A DNA stretch of 64,000 bases from NORP294 sp047627915. Lineage in GTDB: Bacteria; Bacteroidota; Bacteroidia; Flavobacteriales_E; Vicingaceae. The stretch is from contig JBLHTZ010000002.1 in the NCBI GenBank assembly GCA_047627915.1, positions 61,888 through 125,887 on the forward strand. The letters are read 5' to 3'. The number at the start of each line of letters is the position of its first letter. Within the stretch, counting starts at the first letter, position 1. The position numbers were made by a program, and so were the translations under genes. Below are positions 25,814-34,613 of this stretch, one piece after another. Below the pieces are notes generated by a model, which was given only the letters and a program-made list of their open reading frames with translations, was not told the DNA's origin and did not search any database.

Positions 25814-28156
25814 TTAATCGAAATTGATGGCATCACTTTCCATTTTGATGCTGTGGTTATTTTTATACAAAACAATCGGTTTATTCTTGTCACTTTCCAA
25901 TATTTTGAAAACATCCAACTCTATATCTCTCAATAAAAAGTCAGCTACAAAGCTTGTTTTCGGGCTAGGAGAATTTCCAGTGATGTAAAATTCCACATCA
26001 CTATTGTTTGAAATTGGGGAGAATTCCAATTGAACCAAACTCCAACCCTCAAAATGAGTAAAAGTTGACATAACTTCTTTGCGAACGGATTGAATAATAC
26101 TGCCGTTTTCACCTTTCTCTTCCATCACAAACTCCAAATGGTTCAAATCGTCTTGCCCTTCATTTCTAGAACTATTACTCACCCATATTGACGCCTCGTA
26201 AGTTGTCCCTAAATGCAAGGAAGATGAATAAATAGTGAATAGATTGTTCTTTTGTTCTTGGTCTATTGCCCTGTAGTTATCGTTTCTAAAATGTGGTTTT
26301 TTAACCAAGAGGAATGAACCTTTTTCTTTAAATACATGATTGTAAAAAAGCATTGCAGAATCCGATAGATAATAATCGTCTCTACGAATTAATGTAGAAT
26401 CCGATGTAAACGTTTGGATTTCTTGTTGGGCGGTATTCTCAAAAATTGCAGAATAAGGCAACATTCCAATAGAAAAGTTATCTGTTGCTTTTATCCATTT
26501 TACCGATTTAAGCAAGTCCATTTCTTCCTTCTCAAGGAACTCTTTTTTACTCCAAACCACTAGAAAGGGAAGGGTAGATGATAGGTCGGATTTTATCGTT
26601 TTATCATAAAAACTCGGCGCAAAAAATTGCATTTCATTTCTACTTTCTTTTAGAGAAACTCGCGTCAAATAGCTTGATGTAAGTGGCAAGCCTGTGTGAT
26701 ACGAAAGTATCATGGAGTTTAAATACGTTTCTTTTGACGCTTCTTTTTCGTAATTCTCGCTGCCTATATTGTAAAATGGAATGGGAACAATGGCTTGAAA
26801 TTCTGTAGGATCAAGTTGCGCAATAACAGTTGAAAAATCCTCGTCAAGAGTTGTTTTGTTGAAACTGTTTGTAGACTGACTAATGTTGCTACCGACTTCA
26901 AAATGATAGGGCAATCCTTCTGCGATCATCAATACTGGAAGCAGCAGCATTAATATCACTTTGCCAAACTTCGGTTGAATGTGTTCCGACCAAAAATTGA
27001 TCAGGTAAAAGGCATAAGTTGAAATGGCGAAATAGAATACCCAAGCAAAGCGGCCGATAGCCCTAAACTGTTTTAAAATGGGCACATATTCCAATACGCT
27101 TTCCAATCCTAAACGGAATGGAAATCCAAAAGAAAAGACTAAAAGCAGGGAAGCGGCAAGCAATATTTTGTTAATGGGCTGAATTTTAGCTTTAGTAAAA
27201 TTGCGAAAGAAGAAAAAGACAATAAATGGGATTAAAATTATTGAGCCTACGCCAATGTATGCCCAACCTTCCCAGGTTTGAGTGAAGCTTGGAAATTGGT
27301 TGAAAATGTAATCTTTCAACCCTCCATGATGCGGCAGAAGAACCGTGTCAAAATCTGCATAATATTCAAAAAAACCATAAGGATTATTGGTTCGGTATTC
27401 GTGAAAGTCACTGTACGATTTTACCGCTAAAAATGGAACCATAGAAAGAAATGCACTCCCTAGAAGAGACCAAGAATTTGCATTTTTGAAATCATTGTAT
27501 GCTCCATCAATTAAAAAATAGGCGATTAGAATTGAGATGGAAATAATACTCAAGTAAGCATGAATGAAAAGCAATGCTGCATGTAAAACGGTAAGGTAAA
27601 TGAGGTGTTTTCCTGACCTTTCTTTGCCCGTAAACTTGGTTAACCACAAAAAACAAAGCGGTATCACGAATGAATAAGAAAGGGCAAAGTGACCTTCCAT
27701 TCTGAAAATTTGAGGCGCTAAAATTAAAATTGACCACGCGCCTAGCATCGCTAAAAAAGCATTGATTTTTAGTTCTCGCAGCAGTTGGAAAAGCACTAAG
27801 GCTGAAATCAATAGCGACAGCAGCATGAGAGAGTTTAGAATGCCAATAGAATAGTTTGCGACACCGGGAAAAACGGAATGAATTGGTTTTAAAATGCTAA
27901 TGAGCAGAGGGTGTCCATCAGTGTATAGAAAGTTTTCTCCGTAAGGATAATTGAAGCCTTCAAAATTGCTGAGGCTTTCGTTGTTTTTAATGTGGTAAGC
28001 GTAAGTGAAGTAGTTTTTTATGCCGTCTCCATTGCCACTAAATAAATAGCTGTTGGGGCTCAAAACGGCCTTGCTATAGAAGCTTAAAATAAAAGCAAAT
28101 GCGCCCAATAAAGTAATGAAGCGAAAAAGGGAATTGTTCTTCAACTTTTTTCTCAA
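25814..28156 (-). CDS. Large multi-pass membrane protein, GT-C-like
   Basis: 780 aa. The first half carries about ten hydrophobic helices with periplasmic loops rich in aromatic and acidic residues, including SGNGDGIKNYFTYAYH and NYPYGENFLYTDGHPLL. That layout resembles membrane glycosyltransferases of the GT-C fold. The second half (from about residue 420) is soluble and probably periplasmic, ending in a beta-rich region. I do not recognise a named family or catalytic motif with confidence. It lies between yceI and trkH on the same strand with short gaps (23 and 37 nt). Confidence 0.75.
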   Translation of the reverse strand: MRKKLKNNSLFRFITLLGAFAFILSFYSKAVLSPNSYLFSGNGDGIKNYFTYAYHIKNNESLSNFEGFNYPYGENFLYTDGHPLLISILKPIHSVFPGVANYSIGILNSLMLLSLLISALVLFQLLRELKINAFLAMLGAWSILILAPQIFRMEGHFALSYSFVIPLCFLWLTKFTGKERSGKHLIYLTVLHAALLFIHAYLSIISISILIAYFLIDGAYNDFKNANSWSLLGSAFLSMVPFLAVKSYSDFHEYRTNNPYGFFEYYADFDTVLLPHHGGLKDYIFNQFPSFTQTWEGWAYIGVGSIILIPFIVFFFFRNFTKAKIQPINKILLAASLLLVFSFGFPFRLGLESVLEYVPILKQFRAIGRFAWVFYFAISTYAFYLINFWSEHIQPKFGKVILMLLLPVLMIAEGLPYHFEVGSNISQSTNSFNKTTLDEDFSTVIAQLDPTEFQAIVPIPFYNIGSENYEKEASKETYLNSMILSYHTGLPLTSSYLTRVSLKESRNEMQFFAPSFYDKTIKSDLSSTLPFLVVWSKKEFLEKEEMDLLKSVKWIKATDNFSIGMLPYSAIFENTAQQEIQTFTSDSTLIRRDDYYLSDSAMLFYNHVFKEKGSFLLVKKPHFRNDNYRAIDQEQKNNLFTIYSSSLHLGTTYEASIWVSNSSRNEGQDDLNHLEFVMEEKGENGSIIQSVRKEVMSTFTHFEGWSLVQLEFSPISNNSDVEFYITGNSPSPKTSFVADFLLRDIELDVFKILESDKNKPIVLYKNNHSIKMESDAINFD

Positions 28157-28179
28157 AAGTAAGGAGTTCCTACGATTAC

Positions 28180-28767
28180 TTATTGTTGAATTGCTGCTAC
28201 CTTAAATTTAATTGTAAATTGATCTTTAATGGCTTTGTCACCAAGGTTGTCGAAAAATGAACCTGAACCGTAGCGAATGTCATATGCTGTTCTGTTAATG
28301 TCTACTTCTCCCACGGCTACCATTTTGGTTCCTTTTTGTAGCATGGTAACTTCAAAATCAATGCGTTTAGAAATGCCTTTAATTTCCAATTCTGCAAAAA
28401 CTTTTAGCTTATCAGTGCCTACTCTTTCGCTTTTTAGAATAGATAGTTTAGCTGTTGGGTGATCTTTTACAGCAAAGAAATCTGGAGAGTTTAAGTGATT
28501 TTGTAATTTTTTGTTTTGCTCTTTGTCTTCAATGTCATTGATTTTAATAGTTTGCATGTCAATGGTGAATTCCCCTTTTGAAATTAAGCCATTTTCGAAA
28601 GTATAACTGCCATTTTTTAGTTGAATCACCCCGTTGTGCTGTCCCGTTACTTTGCGACCAATCCACTCGATTGAGCTAATTTCTGTATTTATTTTATAGT
28701 TTTCTTGGGCTATACTGCTAATGGCAATTAAGGCAAAAGTCAAAAAAGATAGAGCTATTTTTTTCAT
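28180..28767 (-). CDS. YceI-family periplasmic lipid-binding-like protein
   Basis: About 195 aa from the ATG at 28767: MKKIALSFLTFALIAISSIA is a clear signal peptide. The mature part starts near QENYKINTEISSIEWIGRKV. The YceI lipocalin-like beta-barrel follows, with GEFTIDMQTIKINDIED, GISKRIDFEVTM and the closing QFTIKFKV. Family members bind isoprenoids or amphiphiles in the periplasm. The frame reaches an ATG at 28836, but the promoter -7 box at 28794-28801 lies inside that stretch, so the shorter start is chosen. Confidence 0.92.
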   Translation of the reverse strand: MKKIALSFLTFALIAISSIAQENYKINTEISSIEWIGRKVTGQHNGVIQLKNGSYTFENGLISKGEFTIDMQTIKINDIEDKEQNKKLQNHLNSPDFFAVKDHPTAKLSILKSERVGTDKLKVFAELEIKGISKRIDFEVTMLQKGTKMVAVGEVDINRTAYDIRYGSGSFFDNLGDKAIKDQFTIKFKVAAIQQ

Positions 28768-28793
28768 TTTGATGGAGTTGATGGTTTGAACAT

Positions 28794-28801
28794 CAAATGT
28801 A
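28794..28801 (-). promoter_or_regulatory. -7 box of the yceI promoter
   Basis: TACATTTG on the minus strand lies 26 nt before the ATG at 28767. It supports that start over the longer frame. Confidence 0.6.
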
Positions 28802-28891
28802 GTGTGCTTGAATCGATTACTGGAAACATTTTGCACTTATTTTATAAAAATTAACAAGTAAAAAACGAATTCAATTTTAAACTGTTGTATT

Positions 28892-28899
28892 TACATTTG
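28892..28899 (+). promoter_or_regulatory. dinB: -7 box immediately before dinB
   Basis: TACATTTG lies 5 nt upstream of the dinB ATG at 28905, placing the transcription start at or next to the start codon (leaderless message inferred). Confidence 0.55.
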
Positions 28900-28904
28900 A
28901 AGAA

Positions 28905-29999
28905 ATGTCTACCCAGCAGCCCGAGTTCCGTAAAATAATTCACATCGATATGGATGCGTTTTATGCGTCTGTGGAGCAGATGGATGATCCGGAATTGAAA
29001 GGAAAACCATTAGCTGTTGGTGGCTCTAGAGAAAGGGGAGTGGTGGCAGCTGCAAGTTACGAAGCACGAGCTTTTGGAGTTCACTCCGCATTAGCATCTA
29101 GCATTGCAGCAAGAAGATGTCCGAATTTGATTTTTGTAAAACCTCGATTTGAGCGGTACAAAGAGATTTCTTCACAAATCATGGAAATTTTTCAAAGCTA
29201 CACCGACTTGGTGGAGCCGCTTTCGTTAGACGAAGCCTATTTAGACGTGACCTTCAATAAAAAAGAGTTAAAATCGGCTATAAAAATTGCGATGCTAATT
29301 CGAGAAGAAATTAAAGCAAAAGTGGGGTTAACTGCTTCGGCGGGTATTTCTTTTAATAAATTTTTAGCTAAAACCGCTTCTGATTTGGACAAACCCGATG
29401 GGTTGAGTGTGATTTTACCAGAACAAGCCATTCCTTTTATGAAGGAACTAGCCATTGAAAAGTTTCATGGAATTGGAAAAGTAACCGCTAAAAAAATGAA
29501 TAGCCAAGGCATATTTACTGGTGCCGATTTAATGAAACTTGAACGCAGCGAACTCATCCGTCGGTATGGAAAGGCCGGAAAGCATTACCATAACATTGTT
29601 ACCGCTAATGATCTCCGAGAGGTTAAACCAGACCGCATTCGAAAGTCGATTGGCGCAGAAAATACCTTCTCGAAAGATTTGTTTGAAGAGCATGAAGTGT
29701 TGGAAGCGTTGCAGCACATTCACGAAACCTTAATGCGACGAATTGAAAGAACGGGGCGCAAAGGCAGAACGGTGACACTGAAAATAAAATACCACGATTT
29801 TACGGTCAAAACCAGGTCGAAAAGTTTGGACCATTTTACCAGTTCTGCAGCAGTAATTTGGGAAACCGTTTTGGAATTATTGCACCAACCAGAGTATTTA
29901 GAGAAAGAAGTTCGATTGTTGGGCATCACACTATCTCATTTAGACAATGTCGAAGAAATGAAGGAGTTAGAGGGTTGTCAACTGACCCTCGATTTTTAG
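28905..29999 (+). CDS. dinB: DNA polymerase IV (Y-family translesion polymerase)
   Basis: 364 aa. The palm holds the catalytic DMDAFYASVEQ (about residues 15-25) and SLDEAYLDV (about 107-115). Helix-hairpin-helix motifs (IEKFHGIGKVTAKKM) and the little-finger domain follow. The last residues, QLTLDF, match the beta-clamp-binding motif. It extends mismatched or damaged primer ends at low fidelity. The ATG at 28905 lies just after a -7 box. It is divergent from yceI and stands alone, 85 nt before sucD, which has its own promoter. Confidence 0.96.
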   Translation: MSTQQPEFRKIIHIDMDAFYASVEQMDDPELKGKPLAVGGSRERGVVAAASYEARAFGVHSALASSIAARRCPNLIFVKPRFERYKEISSQIMEIFQSYTDLVEPLSLDEAYLDVTFNKKELKSAIKIAMLIREEIKAKVGLTASAGISFNKFLAKTASDLDKPDGLSVILPEQAIPFMKELAIEKFHGIGKVTAKKMNSQGIFTGADLMKLERSELIRRYGKAGKHYHNIVTANDLREVKPDRIRKSIGAENTFSKDLFEEHEVLEALQHIHETLMRRIERTGRKGRTVTLKIKYHDFTVKTRSKSLDHFTSSAAVIWETVLELLHQPEYLEKEVRLLGITLSHLDNVEEMKELEGCQLTLDF

Positions 30000-30019
30000 A
30001 AAATTCTTCGAATGAACTG

Positions 30020-30050
30020 TTGTTTAGCAAAAGGATAAAAACTAATTTTG
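30020..30050 (+). promoter_or_regulatory. sucD: sucD promoter (TTG -33, TAATTTTG -7)
   Basis: TTG at 30020-30022 and TAATTTTG at 30043-30050 are separated by 20 nt, the best full match to the Bacteroidota promoter in the window. The predicted start of transcription is about 30 nt before the ATG. Confidence 0.7.
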
Positions 30051-30084
30051 GAAGCCTTATAAAAAGAACTAAACGAGATATAAA

Positions 30085-30954
30085 ATGAGTGTTTTAGTAA
30101 ACAAAGATTCAAAAGTAATTGTACAAGGATTTACTGGTAGTGAAGGAACTTTTCACGCAGGTCAAATGATTGAATATGGAACGAATGTAGTTGGTGGTGT
30201 TACTCCTGGTAAAGGTGGTCAAACGCACTTAGATCGTCCGGTTTTTAATACCGTTTCTGAGGCAGTTGAAAAAGCTGGAGCGAACGTTTCAATTATTTTT
30301 GTGCCACCAGCATTTGCTGCTGATGCAATTATGGAAGCTGCTGAGGCAGGTATAAAAGTGATCATTTGTATTACTGAAGGTATTCCAACCAAAGATATGA
30401 TTATGGTGAAGCAATATTTGTCTGACAAGCCTTGTACTTTAATTGGTCCTAACTGTCCGGGTGTAATTACTCCGGGTGAAGCGAAAGTTGGAATTATGCC
30501 AGGTTTTGTTTTCAAAAAAGGAAACATTGGTATTGTATCAAAATCTGGAACATTAACATACGAAGCAGCTGACCAAGTAGTAAAAGCTGGTTTAGGAATT
30601 ACAACTGCTATTGGTATTGGTGGAGATCCTATTATTGGGACAACGACTAAAGAAGCTGTTGAATTACTAATGAACGATCCTGACACAAAAGGTATCATCA
30701 TGATTGGTGAGATTGGAGGAAATATGGAAGCAGATGCTGCCAATTGGATTAAAGCAAACGGAACAAAGCCAGTAGTTGGATTTATTGCAGGACAAACTGC
30801 ACCAGCAGGTAGAACAATGGGCCATGCAGGCGCTATTGTTGGTGGAGCTGACGATACTGCTGAAGCAAAAATGAAAATTCTGAGAGCTTGCGGAATTACC
30901 GTTGCTGACTCTCCTGCCGAGATTGGAAAATTGATGGCAGACTTAATGAAGTAA
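30085..30954 (+). CDS. sucD: Succinate-CoA ligase, alpha subunit
   Basis: 289 aa. It has an N-terminal CoA-binding Rossmann domain (VIVQGFTGSEGTFHAGQM) and SKSGTLTYEAADQVV. The phosphohistidine loop GRTMGHAGAIV carries the His at about residue 247. It forms a heterodimer with SucB to interconvert succinyl-CoA and succinate with ATP or GTP in the TCA cycle. sucC/sucB is not in the window, so the two subunit genes are unlinked here. A strong terminator follows. Confidence 0.97.
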   Translation: MSVLVNKDSKVIVQGFTGSEGTFHAGQMIEYGTNVVGGVTPGKGGQTHLDRPVFNTVSEAVEKAGANVSIIFVPPAFAADAIMEAAEAGIKVIICITEGIPTKDMIMVKQYLSDKPCTLIGPNCPGVITPGEAKVGIMPGFVFKKGNIGIVSKSGTLTYEAADQVVKAGLGITTAIGIGGDPIIGTTTKEAVELLMNDPDTKGIIMIGEIGGNMEADAANWIKANGTKPVVGFIAGQTAPAGRTMGHAGAIVGGADDTAEAKMKILRACGITVADSPAEIGKLMADLMK

Positions 30955-31011
30955 AATTTTTCCAATTGTCACACTGAGCGATAGTGGAAGTCCTACAATT
31001 TTATAAAAAAT

Positions 31012-31050
31012 AAAAAAGCCCGTTTCAACCTAAGTTGAAACGGGCTTTTT
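31012..31050. terminator. Bidirectional intrinsic terminator between sucD and ydcF-like gene
   Basis: AAAAAGCCCGTTTCAAC and GTTGAAACGGGCTTTTT form a long perfect stem around CTAA, with A- and T-runs on the flanks. It can stop both converging transcripts. Confidence 0.92.
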
Positions 31051-31107
31051 GGTTGTTGATATTGTAGACTAAAAATTTAAGCAACTAATTGTTATTAGGT
31101 TAACTTG

Positions 31108-31860
31108 TTAACAATACCCTCTTGCTTTGTAACTCACCATTCCTATCCATTCGTGCAATAACCAGAACCAATAATTCAGTATCAAGGGGTTGGGAACCAA
31201 TAATTTACTTACTTCGAATCGATTGTCTTCATAACTCATATAATCTACAGGGAATGGAGTAGGAGAAACACCGAGCTTTTTAAAACACGCTAAACTTCTG
31301 GGCATGTGCGCAGCTGAGGTGGAGAGCAAGAGTCGATTCGTTTCGTTTACTAACTCTACTGCATATTTTGCATTCTCGAAGGTGTTTCGAGAATTGGTGT
31401 CAAGCAGAATATCCTTTTGTTTAACTCCCAAGCTCATCAAGTATTTTTCGATGTGAACGGCTTCCACATTTTGCTTGTCGAGCCTGCCGGAACCACCAGC
31501 GAAAAGTATCTTTTTCACCTGGCCATTGAAATAGAGTGGCAATACATTCATTAATCGTTCACTATTGCCATGAAAAGCCGTTTGATGGTGGTATTTGTCG
31601 TAGTTAGAAATACCTCCCAAAACAATGGCCACGTCGTATTGCTCAGTAGACTGAAAAACGGGAGTTTGATTTTCCCACACTCTACTCACTTCGTTAAAAA
31701 TAAATGGATTGGAGAAGAAAAGTAAAATAACTAATGCACCTATTCGATACCTTTTTCTTCGTTTCTCTGCTTTTGAGATCAGAGAAAGTACCAAAACAAC
31801 TACCACCCAAACCAGCGGTTGAAGCAGGAAAAATAGAACTTTGGAAAGGATAAAGAACAT
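31108..31860 (-). CDS. YdcF/DUF218-family protein
   Basis: 250 aa. Two N-terminal membrane helices (FILSKVLFFLLQPLVWVVVVLVLSL and a second around residue 40) are followed by the DUF218 domain: YDVAIVLGGISNYDKY, KKILFAGGSGRLDKQ and DTNSRNTFENAKY. Family members (SanA, ElyC, YdcF) relate to envelope integrity; the biochemical activity is unresolved. It is the third gene of hemN-hemY-ydcF; its ATG overlaps the end of hemY. Confidence 0.9.
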   Translation of the reverse strand: MFFILSKVLFFLLQPLVWVVVVLVLSLISKAEKRRKRYRIGALVILLFFSNPFIFNEVSRVWENQTPVFQSTEQYDVAIVLGGISNYDKYHHQTAFHGNSERLMNVLPLYFNGQVKKILFAGGSGRLDKQNVEAVHIEKYLMSLGVKQKDILLDTNSRNTFENAKYAVELVNETNRLLLSTSAAHMPRSLACFKKLGVSPTPFPVDYMSYEDNRFEVSKLLVPNPLILNYWFWLLHEWIGMVSYKARGYC

Positions 31861-33218
31861 TAAATAAAGAATTGTGCTGCTAAGCTACCATTTTTCACAC
31901 AATCGCTCACAGAGATTCCTTTGTAAAAGTTAGCTGTAATTTTGAAGTTGTGGTGTGCACCTAAATAAAGGTCGATCTCCCTTTCAATTTTAGGATACCC
32001 TACGTTATATTGAGGTATGCCCCTTTTCCAACGCACAATGTTGGTCAGTTCAAATTCTCCCGTTAATCCTAATAAACTCTTCAAACAAGAGCTTATTTCT
32101 TCTACTACTTCATCGTCACTTTTATCTACAATTTCAGGGTAGCGAGCTCCGCCGCAAATCACGGTAATTAGGTCTTTACCTTGGGGTGCTGTGTGAGGAA
32201 AAAAGTGGCTGTTGAACAACACTCCTAGGAAAGGTACTTGTTCAGCGTTGCGACTAAGTATTCCAAAAGCTTTTTCAGGAAAAGTCATGTTTTTCGAGTC
32301 AAATCCAAAATGTACAGCCATGGCAGGGACGTAACTAATTTGGTCTAAATGGGTGCTTAAGCCGTAAGCAAAGTTATGGGCTAACTCAGCTAAGGCAAAT
32401 GCTGGTAAAGCAGAAATAACATGAGATGCTATAATTGCTTTTTGGGCTCCGCTTTGCTCGTAATGAATGGTGTATTCTTTATTTGAATATTCAATTTTAG
32501 AGCAAGTTGCTCCCCATTGAATTTCCTTTTCTACTTTGTGTTGAAGTGCTGTAATGAGTTGCTGTAGTCCATTTTTAAAAGTAAAAATTTTCTGTTTTGG
32601 TAAGCCGTATTTCTCATTCTCCAACTTCTTTGCCTTCATAATTTTGAAGGCACCTTTTACAATTGATCCGTGCTTTTCTTCTGCCTCTTTCAGCAGGTTC
32701 ATGGTGTACTTGGCGCTCATTTTATAAGGGTCTCCGGCGTAAATTCCGGTTACAAAAGGTGTAATAAAGTCGTCGAGAATTTGCTTGCCCAAACGTCTTT
32801 CTACAAAAGCCCCAAGGCTTTCATCTTCCGCTGTACTCCTAGATTTATTGAAGGGTTCTTTTAAAACCGAAAGCAAGGTAGAAAAGCTAAAAAGGTTGCT
32901 TTTGAGCATTTTTTTTAACCCACTTGGAAAAGGCTCAATGGTTCCATTTTTTAGAACAAAACGATTGCTCGAGGCTTTTTCTTCAGGAAAAATGAGTTCG
33001 TCCCACAGCCCCAATTCTTCAATCAGTTTTTTGATCTCAGGATTGTTGATTAAAACAGTATTTGGCCCGTGCTCCAGAGTAAAACCTTGTTCTTGAGAAG
33101 AATGAATTTTTCCACCAACTTGCTTGTTAGCTTCCAATAAAATGAATTCTTTTCCTGCTTTTTTTAATTCAAAAGCTGCCGATAATCCACTTATTCCTCC
33201 TCCAAGAATTGCAATCAT
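31860..33218 (-). CDS. hemY: Protoporphyrinogen oxidase, HemY/HemG-type flavoprotein
   Basis: 452 aa with an FAD-binding N-terminus MIAILGGGISGLSAAFELKK. EHGPNTVLINNPE and FITPFVTGIYAGDPYKMSAK follow, and the C-terminal block is GNSLAA-like NGSLAAQF with YKGISVSDCVKNG. It oxidises protoporphyrinogen IX (or coproporphyrinogen III in related enzymes) in late heme synthesis. Its ATG overlaps the hemN stop by 4 nt, so the two heme genes are coupled. Confidence 0.94.
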   Translation of the reverse strand: MIAILGGGISGLSAAFELKKAGKEFILLEANKQVGGKIHSSQEQGFTLEHGPNTVLINNPEIKKLIEELGLWDELIFPEEKASSNRFVLKNGTIEPFPSGLKKMLKSNLFSFSTLLSVLKEPFNKSRSTAEDESLGAFVERRLGKQILDDFITPFVTGIYAGDPYKMSAKYTMNLLKEAEEKHGSIVKGAFKIMKAKKLENEKYGLPKQKIFTFKNGLQQLITALQHKVEKEIQWGATCSKIEYSNKEYTIHYEQSGAQKAIIASHVISALPAFALAELAHNFAYGLSTHLDQISYVPAMAVHFGFDSKNMTFPEKAFGILSRNAEQVPFLGVLFNSHFFPHTAPQGKDLITVICGGARYPEIVDKSDDEVVEEISSCLKSLLGLTGEFELTNIVRWKRGIPQYNVGYPKIEREIDLYLGAHHNFKITANFYKGISVSDCVKNGSLAAQFFI

Positions 33219-34576
33219 ATCGTCATTGAAAAAAGTTGAGTGCCAGGCTTGACTCCCAATAGTTTGGCGTCAAAAGCCATGCAAATGTTACGCACAAAAG
33301 GTTTTCCTTTTTCGGTAACAGTCAGTGCATTATTTTCGATGATTAACAAACCGTCTTGTATCATTTCCTCCAAACGACCTTCTGCTTCGAATACTAATTT
33401 GTGCTGTAAGGCTTCGTCTTTCCAGTTGGTTTCAAAGTGGCACATAATGTTTAAAATGTGCTTTCTTATAATCAAGTCTTCATCTGTCAATAAGTGACCT
33501 TTGAAAATCGGAATCTCGTTCTTTTCTATTTCTTCGTAGTATTCTTCAACGGATTTTACATTCTGTGCAAATGCATACCAACTGTCGCTAATGCTTGAAA
33601 CGCCCAATCCTACCATCAGTTGAGTTTTTGAAGCAGTATAACCCATAAAGTTACGGTGCAAGGTTTTTGCATCGTATGACTGGTACATCTCGTCCGTTTC
33701 CAACGCAAAATGGTCCATTCCCACTTCTTTGTAACCAGCTTTTAATAGTAAGCGATAGCCAGTTTCATACATGGCTCTTTTTCCTTCTGGGGTTGGTAAA
33801 TCGTTTTCATCAAAACCACGTTGTCCATTTCCTTTGATCCACGGCACATGTGCGTAACTGTAAAATGCAATACGTTCTGGCATTAACTTTTTAACTTGCT
33901 CAATGGTGTCTTCTATGCTGCCAATGGTTTGAAAAGGCAGGCCGTAAACTAGATCGAAACTAGTAGAATTATACCCTAATTCTCGGCTAATTTTAGTTAC
34001 TTCTGCCACATTTTTGTACGGCTGTATTCGGTTAATTGAACGCTGAACTTTCTCGTCAAAATCTTGGACACCATAACTTGCTCTCCTGAAACCATGCTTG
34101 GCCATTACTTCCAAGTGCTCTCTTTTTGTATTGTTCGGGTGACCTTCAAAACTATACGAATGCTTTTCAGGAATAATTCCTTTACCCAATATTCCGGTTA
34201 GTAAGTGATCTAAACTTTCAGGCCTGAAAAAAGTAGGAGTACCTCCACCAAAGTGTAATTCGCTGATAATTGGTTTGTCATCAAACAACTCCAAATACAA
34301 ATCCCACTCTTTTAGTACAGCAGTTATGTAAGGTGATTCCACACCGTGGTTTTTAGTAATTCGTTTGTTGCAACCACAAAAGGTGCACAAGCTTTCACAA
34401 AAAGGCAAGTGTATGTATAAACTGATGCCTTCTTTACTATTACTTTCTATAAAAGATTGCTTGACTGATTCTATCCACACGGACTTTTGAATACCTTCTT
34501 TGTTCCAAAAAGGAACAGTAGGGTACGATGTATAACGAGGGCCAGGTATGTTGTATTTTGATATGAGATTTTCCAC
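33215..34576 (-). CDS. hemN: Oxygen-independent coproporphyrinogen III oxidase (radical SAM)
   Basis: 453 aa. The N-terminus ENLISKYNIPGPRYTSYPTV is diagnostic for HemN. The [4Fe-4S] cluster motif is HLPFCESLCTFCGCNK (CxxxCxxC plus the extra Cys), with FGGGTPTF nearby for SAM. The enzyme converts coproporphyrinogen III to protoporphyrinogen IX without oxygen. The start is GTG at 34576; no upstream ATG exists in frame, and the promoter -7 box ends 4 nt before it. It heads the hemN-hemY-ydcF operon, supporting heme synthesis under low oxygen. Confidence 0.95.
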   Translation of the reverse strand: MENLISKYNIPGPRYTSYPTVPFWNKEGIQKSVWIESVKQSFIESNSKEGISLYIHLPFCESLCTFCGCNKRITKNHGVESPYITAVLKEWDLYLELFDDKPIISELHFGGGTPTFFRPESLDHLLTGILGKGIIPEKHSYSFEGHPNNTKREHLEVMAKHGFRRASYGVQDFDEKVQRSINRIQPYKNVAEVTKISRELGYNSTSFDLVYGLPFQTIGSIEDTIEQVKKLMPERIAFYSYAHVPWIKGNGQRGFDENDLPTPEGKRAMYETGYRLLLKAGYKEVGMDHFALETDEMYQSYDAKTLHRNFMGYTASKTQLMVGLGVSSISDSWYAFAQNVKSVEEYYEEIEKNEIPIFKGHLLTDEDLIIRKHILNIMCHFETNWKDEALQHKLVFEAEGRLEEMIQDGLLIIENNALTVTEKGKPFVRNICMAFDAKLLGVKPGTQLFSMTI

Positions 34577-34580
34577 GCAA

Positions 34581-34588
34581 CAAAGGTA
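34581..34588 (-). promoter_or_regulatory. hemN: -7 box immediately before hemN
   Basis: TACCTTTG on the minus strand is only 4 nt from the GTG at 34576, implying a leaderless message beginning at GTG. Confidence 0.6.
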
Positions 34589-34613
34589 AGCGGAACAATA
34601 ACAGCATTAAAAA

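Noticed and set aside
30219..30965. Long minus-strand open frame (248 codons) opposite sucD
   Set aside because: It lies wholly over the well-conserved sucD gene in the opposite strand, has low-complexity Ile/Pro/Ala composition and no motif; an antisense shadow.
30965..31000. Sequence TCACACTGAGCGATAGTGGAAG after sucD (seen as possible dispersed repeat)
   Set aside because: It resembles a fragment of a common intergenic element, but only a short damaged piece is present and no second copy is in the window.
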